DNA of 10,159 bases, taken from NCBI GenBank assembly GCA_934281565.1, contig CAKQXI010000084.1:1-10159 (forward strand). Reading direction: 5' to 3'. Within the stretch, counting starts at the first letter, position 1. Each line of letters begins with the position of its first letter. This document shows positions 6,730 to 10,159 of the stretch, one piece after another. Under the pieces are notes generated by a model. It saw only the letters and a list, made by a program, of their open reading frames with translations. It ran no database searches and was not told the DNA's origin. The stretch comes from an uncultured Prevotella sp. (GTDB lineage: Bacteria; Bacteroidota; Bacteroidia; Bacteroidales; Bacteroidaceae). Position numbers and translations under genes: made by a program.

Positions 6730-6768
6730 CAGTAGAAAAAGAAATAAAAACCTAAAAACGTAACGATT

Positions 6769-7275
6769 ATGAAACGAGTTATATTTATCTCAGTAATGGC
6801 ATTGATGACCATCGCAAGTTTTGGTCGCAAGCATGTTGAAAATGCAACGGTTGTAGCTGACACCATTTTCTATGCAGAGAATATGTCAAACGTAGCTAAT
6901 GCTGATCAAGCAAGTTATTATAGGCTTCTTATGACCACAGGCTCTGGACTTAACAAGAAGGATGTTTTCAAGGACTATTATATGAATGGTAACTTGAGAG
7001 CTGAGGGCGGTTATAGCTTCATAGACCTTGGCAACGATAGAAATACCATCTTCAATGGCGAAGTTACCACTTACTACAAGAATGGTAAGGAGAAATGGCA
7101 TGGAAAGTATGTCAATGGCAAACGTGAGGGGTACTTCACTCTCCAGCTTCGTGAGGGCGGTGTCGCAGTAGTTCAGTTCAAGAACGGCAAGTCTGTCCAC
7201 GACTACTTTACGGTAACTTACCCTGATGGTAATATTGAGAAAAAAGCTCTCTCAGAGATTAGATCACTGATGTAA
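6769..7275 (+). CDS. exported YwqK/MORN-2-repeat-like protein
   Basis: The 168-aa protein starts with a signal peptide (about residues 1-18, MALMTIASFG), so it should be exported. It then carries repeated beta-hairpin units of the MORN-2/YwqK type, with Y-x-NG cores: FKDYYMNGNLRAEGGY at 67-82, TYYKNGKEKWHGKYVNGKREG at 101-121, a related FKNGKS at 137-142 and YPDGNIEKK at 151-159. Automated annotation often labels such proteins 'YwqK family antitoxin', but an exported protein with no toxin next to it is unlikely to be an antitoxin. A structural or binding role in the envelope is more plausible. It is monocistronic, with its own promoter and a shared downstream terminator. Confidence 0.8.
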   Translation: MKRVIFISVMALMTIASFGRKHVENATVVADTIFYAENMSNVANADQASYYRLLMTTGSGLNKKDVFKDYYMNGNLRAEGGYSFIDLGNDRNTIFNGEVTTYYKNGKEKWHGKYVNGKREGYFTLQLREGGVAVVQFKNGKSVHDYFTVTYPDGNIEKKALSEIRSLM

Positions 7276-7355
7276 GTCAGATAGGTTTAATACTCCTCTT
7301 TTTATCAGAAAATCTCTCTTATAAAATTAAAATTTTATGTTGATATGACTAATAA

Positions 7356-7389
7356 AGAGGGCTACTTTCCGGGAGGAAAGTAGCCCTTT
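7356..7389. terminator. bidirectional terminator between convergent genes
   Basis: Arms 7358-7370 and 7375-7387 pair perfectly over 13 bp (GGGCTACTTTCC core) around a GGGA loop, with a G-U and an A-U pair extending the base. TTTGCTTATTT follows on the plus strand and TCTTTATT on the minus strand. It ends the YwqK-like transcript and the exonuclease III transcript, which converge here. Confidence 0.9.
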
Positions 7390-7420
7390 GCTTATTTATG
7401 CTGTCTTTAAATATAGTTTA

Positions 7421-8173
7421 TTATATCTTTAAATCTAATTCTACGGGACAGTGGTCGCTTCCCATGACCTGCGTATGTATTGAGGCATCCTTGATTTGTT
7501 CTTTCAGGCGGTCGGAAACCAAGAAGTAGTCAATGCGCCAACCTGCGTTCTTTTCTCTCGCCTTAAAGCGGTATGACCACCATGAATAGGTGACTTGCTC
7601 TGGATACTTGTACCTGAATGTATCTATGAAGCCGTTGCTGAGCAATTGGGTCATCTTCTCACGTTCTTCATCAGTGAAACCAGCGTTACGGCGGTTTGTC
7701 TTAGGATTCTTGATGTCTATTTCCTCATGTGCGACATTCATGTCCCCACAGACGATGACTGGCTTCTTGGCATCGAGTGACTTTAGGAACGCCAAGAAGT
7801 CTTCTTCCCATTGCATACGATAGTCCAGTCGGCGAAGCTCGTTCTGGGAGTTAGGGGTATAGACGGTGACAAGGTAGAAGTGCTCGTATTCCAATGTTAT
7901 GACACGCCCTTCGTGGTCATGTTCCTCGATACCCATGCCATAGGTTACGTTCAATGGTTTGTGCTTGGTGTATATGGCAGTACCAGAGTAGCCTTTCTTC
8001 TCGGCATAGTTCCAGTAGCTTTCATATCCATCAAACTTTAAGTCCAGTTGTCCTGCTTGCATCTTGGTTTCTTGCAAGCAGAAGAAGTCGGCATCGAGAT
8101 TTTTGAAAGATGTCTCGAAGTCCTTGCCCACACAAGCTCGCAAGCCATTTACGTTCCATGAGATAAACTTCAT
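7421..8173 (-). CDS. exoA: exodeoxyribonuclease III / AP endonuclease
   Basis: This is a 250-aa member of the endonuclease/exonuclease/phosphatase fold that cuts DNA at abasic sites and has 3'-to-5' exonuclease activity, in base-excision repair. Motifs are present in order: SWNVNGLRA at 5-13 with N7, CLQETK at 32-37 with E35, GYSGTAIYTK at 61-70, VYTPNS at 104-109 with Y105, CGDMNVAHEEID at 142-153 with D144 and N146, then YSWWSYR and GWRIDYFLVSD, and the final SDHCPVEL with D240 and H241. ATG 8173 gives MKFISWNVNG, the normal family start; TTG 8182 in the open frame adds only MTK and lies at the edge of the heptamer repeat. The gene follows folE on the same strand, with a large repeat element in the 124-bp gap. 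Confidence 0.96.
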   Translation of the reverse strand: MKFISWNVNGLRACVGKDFETSFKNLDADFFCLQETKMQAGQLDLKFDGYESYWNYAEKKGYSGTAIYTKHKPLNVTYGMGIEEHDHEGRVITLEYEHFYLVTVYTPNSQNELRRLDYRMQWEEDFLAFLKSLDAKKPVIVCGDMNVAHEEIDIKNPKTNRRNAGFTDEEREKMTQLLSNGFIDTFRYKYPEQVTYSWWSYRFKAREKNAGWRIDYFLVSDRLKEQIKDASIHTQVMGSDHCPVELDLKI

Positions 8174-8182
8174 CTTTGTCAA

Positions 8183-8291
8183 TGTTAAGTGTTAAGTGTT
8201 AAATGTTGAATGTTGAGTGTTGAATTATTAAGAATATAAACGTGGCGCGAGCCTAATTCAACATTCAACATTTAACATTCAACATTAAACA
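8183..8291. repeat. heptanucleotide tandem repeats forming a large inverted repeat
   Basis: Six units of consensus TGTTRAR run from 8183 to 8224 (TGTTAAG twice, TGTTAAA, TGTTGAA, TGTTGAG, TGTTGAA). Five units of the complementary TTCAACA type run from 8257 to 8291, with TTTAACA and TTAAACA variants. The last five left units can pair with all five right units over about 35 bp with a few mismatches. The 32-nt loop contains CGTGGCGCGAGCC. The element fills nearly the whole gap between the folE stop and the exonuclease start. It could act as a terminator-like or mRNA-stabilising structure, or as a protein-binding array. No T run follows it, so it is not a classical terminator. Confidence 0.85.
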
Positions 8292-8297
8292 TTAAAA

Positions 8298-8885
8298 TTA
8301 TATTCTTTCTCCCCTCAAGAGGTTCATGAATTCTTGTCTTGTATTCAAAGAGTTGAAAACACCACTATAATCACTTGTCGTGGTAATGGAGTTTTGCTTT
8401 TCCACGCCACGCATCTGCATACACATGTGCTTTGCCTCGATAACCACCATTACACCTTGAGGCTTTAGAGTCTCTTGGATGCAATCCTTGATTTGCTGGG
8501 TGAGGCGTTCTTGCACTTGCAGACGGTGGCTGTATATATCCACGACACGGGCAATCTTGCTTAGTCCTGTAATGTGACCATTGGGGATGTAAGCAACGTG
8601 CACTTTCCCATAGAATGGCAATATATGATGCTCGCACATGGAGAAGAAATCGATGTCCTTGACGATAACCATTTGGTTGTATTTCTCCTCAAAGAGCGCA
8701 TCGGTAAGCACTTTCTTAGGGTCTTGGGTGTATCCGCGAGTGAGAACTTGCATAGCTTTAGCCACACGCATAGGCGTTTTAAGAAGCCCTTCACGCTCAG
8801 GGTCTTCACCTAACAACTTTATAACTTCCTTGTAATGAGATGCGAGTTCATCAAGTCCCTCGCGGAATTCAGTTTCTGGGTTCAT
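8298..8885 (-). CDS. folE: GTP cyclohydrolase I
   Basis: This 195-aa enzyme converts GTP to 7,8-dihydroneopterin triphosphate, the first step of tetrahydrofolate and pterin synthesis. It is a cytosolic homodecamer in known members. Visible motifs are EDPEREGLLKTPMRVAKAM at 27-45, MCEHHILPFYGKVHVAYIP at 83-101, GLSKIARVVDIYSHRLQVQE at 107-126 and EAKHMCMQMRG at 150-160. The Zn ligands expected from the E. coli enzyme are C84, H87 and C155, with H86 and H153 as the neighbouring active-site histidines. All are present, so this is the Zn-dependent FolE1 type. The start is 3 bases after the stop of the SPOR gene, indicating one transcript. The length is slightly short of the E. coli protein at the N-terminus, which is common. 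Confidence 0.97.
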   Translation of the reverse strand: MNPETEFREGLDELASHYKEVIKLLGEDPEREGLLKTPMRVAKAMQVLTRGYTQDPKKVLTDALFEEKYNQMVIVKDIDFFSMCEHHILPFYGKVHVAYIPNGHITGLSKIARVVDIYSHRLQVQERLTQQIKDCIQETLKPQGVMVVIEAKHMCMQMRGVEKQNSITTTSDYSGVFNSLNTRQEFMNLLRGERI

Positions 8886-8888
8886 AAA

Positions 8889-9530
8889 TTAATTCTGTAC
8901 GGTTATTTGTCCTTTGACCAGACATGCTTGGCGATAGCCCATGGCACGTATCTTCTGCAACATTTGATTGGCTTCAGCCAAGTTGCGGAAGTTGCCTACA
9001 CGGCATATCCAGCGTGGAGAATAAAAGTGAACGTATACAGGCTGTTCTGGGTATTTGAGCTTGATGGCGTTTCCTATCTGCTCCGCTTTTTGTCGATCAT
9101 TGCGAGAATTGCCACCTGCGTATGCCTGTACTCTATATCCTGTAACCTTGTAGCTTCCACGCATTACTTTCTTGCGCATATCTACCGTAGGTGTCTCAGT
9201 TTCTTCTTTCTCAATCTCAGACTTCTTCTCTGAGTCCTTTTCTGTTGCCACGTTCTCATTGTGTTCAGGTTTCTTGGCTGTGGTAGTCGTAACCTTGTGT
9301 TGTGGCTCTGTGGTTTTCTTTTGTTGGGCAGTAACTTTTGAGATAGATGTATTGTTGTTTTGTGTTGCAGCTTTCTTACCGTTTACCAATTCGTCGATGT
9401 CCTTGCTTTGGTTAACGGTAACCGTGCCCAGACCTGGCAACTGTTTTCTCAGATGCTCCAGATAAGTCTGGGCTTGTGATGTAACGGTCATGCCAAGTGC
9501 TATGATGAGTAAAATGACGAATTGTCTCAT
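8889..9530 (-). CDS. exported SPOR-domain protein
   Basis: The 213-aa protein has a signal peptide (about residues 1-20, ending TSQAQ), a short globular start with DIDELVNG at 44-51, a long low-complexity linker rich in Thr, Lys, Glu and Gln (about 52-120), and a C-terminal SPOR domain at about 129-205. The SPOR part shows YRVQAYAGGNSRNDRQKAEQ, then YPEQPVYVHFYSPRWICRVGNF and LQKIRAMGYRQACLV. SPOR domains bind glycan strands lacking stem peptides, so a role at the cell wall or division site is expected. The position between tpiA and folE is a gene order I recall in other Bacteroidales. It joins folE with a 3-base gap. A hairpin upstream (9562-9596) may partly separate it from tpiA. Confidence 0.9.
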   Translation of the reverse strand: MRQFVILLIIALGMTVTSQAQTYLEHLRKQLPGLGTVTVNQSKDIDELVNGKKAATQNNNTSISKVTAQQKKTTEPQHKVTTTTAKKPEHNENVATEKDSEKKSEIEKEETETPTVDMRKKVMRGSYKVTGYRVQAYAGGNSRNDRQKAEQIGNAIKLKYPEQPVYVHFYSPRWICRVGNFRNLAEANQMLQKIRAMGYRQACLVKGQITVQN

Positions 9531-9555
9531 AACATTCCTTTTATGAATTGTTTTT

Positions 9556-9596
9556 AAAAGACCATGCCGTCCCTTATAGGAAAGGGGCGGACATGG
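9556..9596 (-). terminator. hairpin between tpiA and the SPOR gene
   Basis: Arms 9562-9575 and 9582-9596 pair with one G-U wobble and one bulged A (9591), around a 6-nt loop; the stem is GC-rich. On the minus strand the hairpin is followed by TCTTTT, a short T run. It looks like a terminator or partial attenuator behind tpiA, which would lower expression of the SPOR-folE genes relative to tpiA. Confidence 0.7.
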
Positions 9597-9620
9597 AGTT
9601 TATTTGAAATCTATTGGTGC

Positions 9621-9639
9621 GCACATAAAGAATATGTGC
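9621..9639 (-). repeat. small 7-bp hairpin just after tpiA
   Basis: GCACATA (9621-9627) and TATGTGC (9633-9639) form a perfect 7-bp stem with a 5-base loop. No T run follows, so it is not a terminator alone. It could protect the 3' end of the tpiA message together with the larger hairpin at 9562-9596. Confidence 0.4.
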
Positions 9640-9657
9640 AAGGGAAGTTGTACCGAA

Positions 9658-10159
9658 TTACTTCTTCCAAGCGTCGATGATACCCTTGAAGTCAGCAGCT
9701 TTCAAAGATGCGCCACCAATCAAACCACCATCGATATTTGGCTTGGCAAAGAGCTCAGGAGCGTTGCTTGCCTTGCAGCTACCACCATAAAGGATAGTTG
9801 TATCCTCTGCAGCCTCTTTACCATATTTCTCTGCAACGATAGAACGGATGTATGCCAACATCTCCTCTGCCTGGTCTGATGTAGCAGTCTTACCTGTACC
9901 GATAGCCCAGATTGGCTCGTATGCGAGGATGATGTTCTTCCAAGCGTCAGCGCTCAAGTGGAATACTGAACCATCCAACTCTGCCTTGACAACTTCGTTC
10001 TGCTTGTTAGCCTCACGCTCCTCAAGAGTCTCGCCACAGCAGAAGATAACCTTCAAACCGTTCTTCAATGCCAACTCTACTTTCTCTTTCAAGATCTCTG
10101 CGGTCTCACCATAGTACTGGCGACGCTCTGAGTGACCGAGGATAACATACTGAGCACCT
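9658..10159 (-). CDS. tpiA: triosephosphate isomerase, C-terminal part (cut by window end)
   Basis: The enzyme interconverts dihydroxyacetone phosphate and glyceraldehyde 3-phosphate in glycolysis and gluconeogenesis. The frame runs off the right edge without a start, so 166 residues are visible and about 85 N-terminal residues, including the first active-site lysine, are missing. Near the visible start, YVILGHSERRQYYGE holds the catalytic His and the conserved SERR. AYEPIWAIGTGKTA holds the catalytic Glu and loop 6. YGGSCKASNA and DGGLIGGASL are the phosphate-binding loops near the end. No defect is visible. It is upstream of the SPOR and folE genes on the same strand, separated by a 127-bp gap with two hairpins. 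Confidence 0.97.
   Translation of the reverse strand, partial: GAQYVILGHSERRQYYGETAEILKEKVELALKNGLKVIFCCGETLEEREANKQNEVVKAELDGSVFHLSADAWKNIILAYEPIWAIGTGKTATSDQAEEMLAYIRSIVAEKYGKEAAEDTTILYGGSCKASNAPELFAKPNIDGGLIGGASLKAADFKGIIDAWKK

Larger units (their letters stand above)
6445..6768 (+). other. 324-bp gap with no gene
   Basis: Only very short open frames of about ten codons are present on the plus strand and none has coding character. The gap holds a 16-bp direct repeat (6533-6548 and 6586-6601), a small ATGTT-TTAT-AACAT inverted repeat at 6567-6580 between the copies, and a perfect -7 box at 6722-6729 for the next gene. No strong terminator hairpin with a T run is seen behind the TonB-C gene. 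Confidence 0.7.

Noticed and set aside
7321..7338. Perfect A/T palindrome ATAAAATT-AA-AATTTTAT
   Set aside because: Made only of A and T and next to a much stronger terminator; short A/T palindromes are expected by chance in such gaps.
8174..8182. TTG start adding three residues to exonuclease III
   Set aside because: The ATG at 8173 gives the standard family N-terminus MKFISWNVNG, and the extra residues derive from sequence bordering the repeat array.
8183..8291. Heptamer array as a possible CRISPR array
   Set aside because: Units are 7 bp, contiguous without spacers and in two opposite orientations, unlike CRISPR repeats.
8835..9465. Plus-strand open frames (132 and 97 codons) with hydrophobic, Ser/Val/Phe-rich products
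   Set aside because: They are antisense to the SPOR gene; the composition is what its Lys/Glu/Thr-rich linker gives when read backwards.

Overview
The window looks like chromosomal DNA from a Bacteroidales bacterium, most likely Prevotella/Segatella-like. The grounds are the metalloproteinase lipoprotein of the Bacteroidetes-specific type, the TonB-C and YwqK-like exported proteins, the tpiA-SPOR-folE gene order, Bacteroidetes-style -7 boxes (TAnnTTTG) in front of several genes, and the lack of strong Shine-Dalgarno sequences. No phage, transposase, tRNA, rRNA or CRISPR array is visible.

Layout. (1) Bases 1-1046, plus strand: an AT-rich two-gene cassette. It has a Panacea (SocA-like, DUF4065) antitoxin-type protein and an overlapping 114-aa partner, with its own good promoter and a 17-bp hairpin terminator. 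It is the most accessory-looking part of the window. The partner may be an internally shortened, possibly disarmed, toxin. (2) Bases 1054-5205, minus strand: a block read from a secreted zinc metalloproteinase lipoprotein through aroA (shikimate pathway), a small membrane-anchored Cys-motif protein, a ZnuB/MntB-type metal ABC permease and tsaE (tRNA t6A synthesis). The last three are tightly packed and the permease overlaps tsaE. (3) Bases 5206-7275, plus strand, divergent from the block: a periplasmic protein ending in a TonB C-terminal domain, a 324-bp gap with a 16-bp direct repeat, and an exported YwqK/MORN-2-like protein. (4) A symmetric hairpin at 7356-7389 separates this from a convergent minus-strand block: tpiA (cut by the window end), a SPOR-domain protein, folE and the exonuclease III gene.

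How the genes work together: tpiA, folE, aroA, tsaE and exoA are housekeeping genes for glycolysis, folate/pterin, aromatic amino acids, tRNA modification and base-excision repair. The metalloproteinase, TonB-C, YwqK-like and SPOR proteins are envelope or secreted factors. The two most unusual non-coding elements are a heptanucleotide tandem repeat arranged as a large inverted repeat between folE and exoA (8183-8291), and the 53-bp-spaced direct repeat before the YwqK-like gene. Several start codons differ from the longest open frame: the Panacea protein is better started at ATG 82 than TTG 46, the permease at GTG 2290 than GTG 2314, and exonuclease III at ATG 8173 than TTG 8182.
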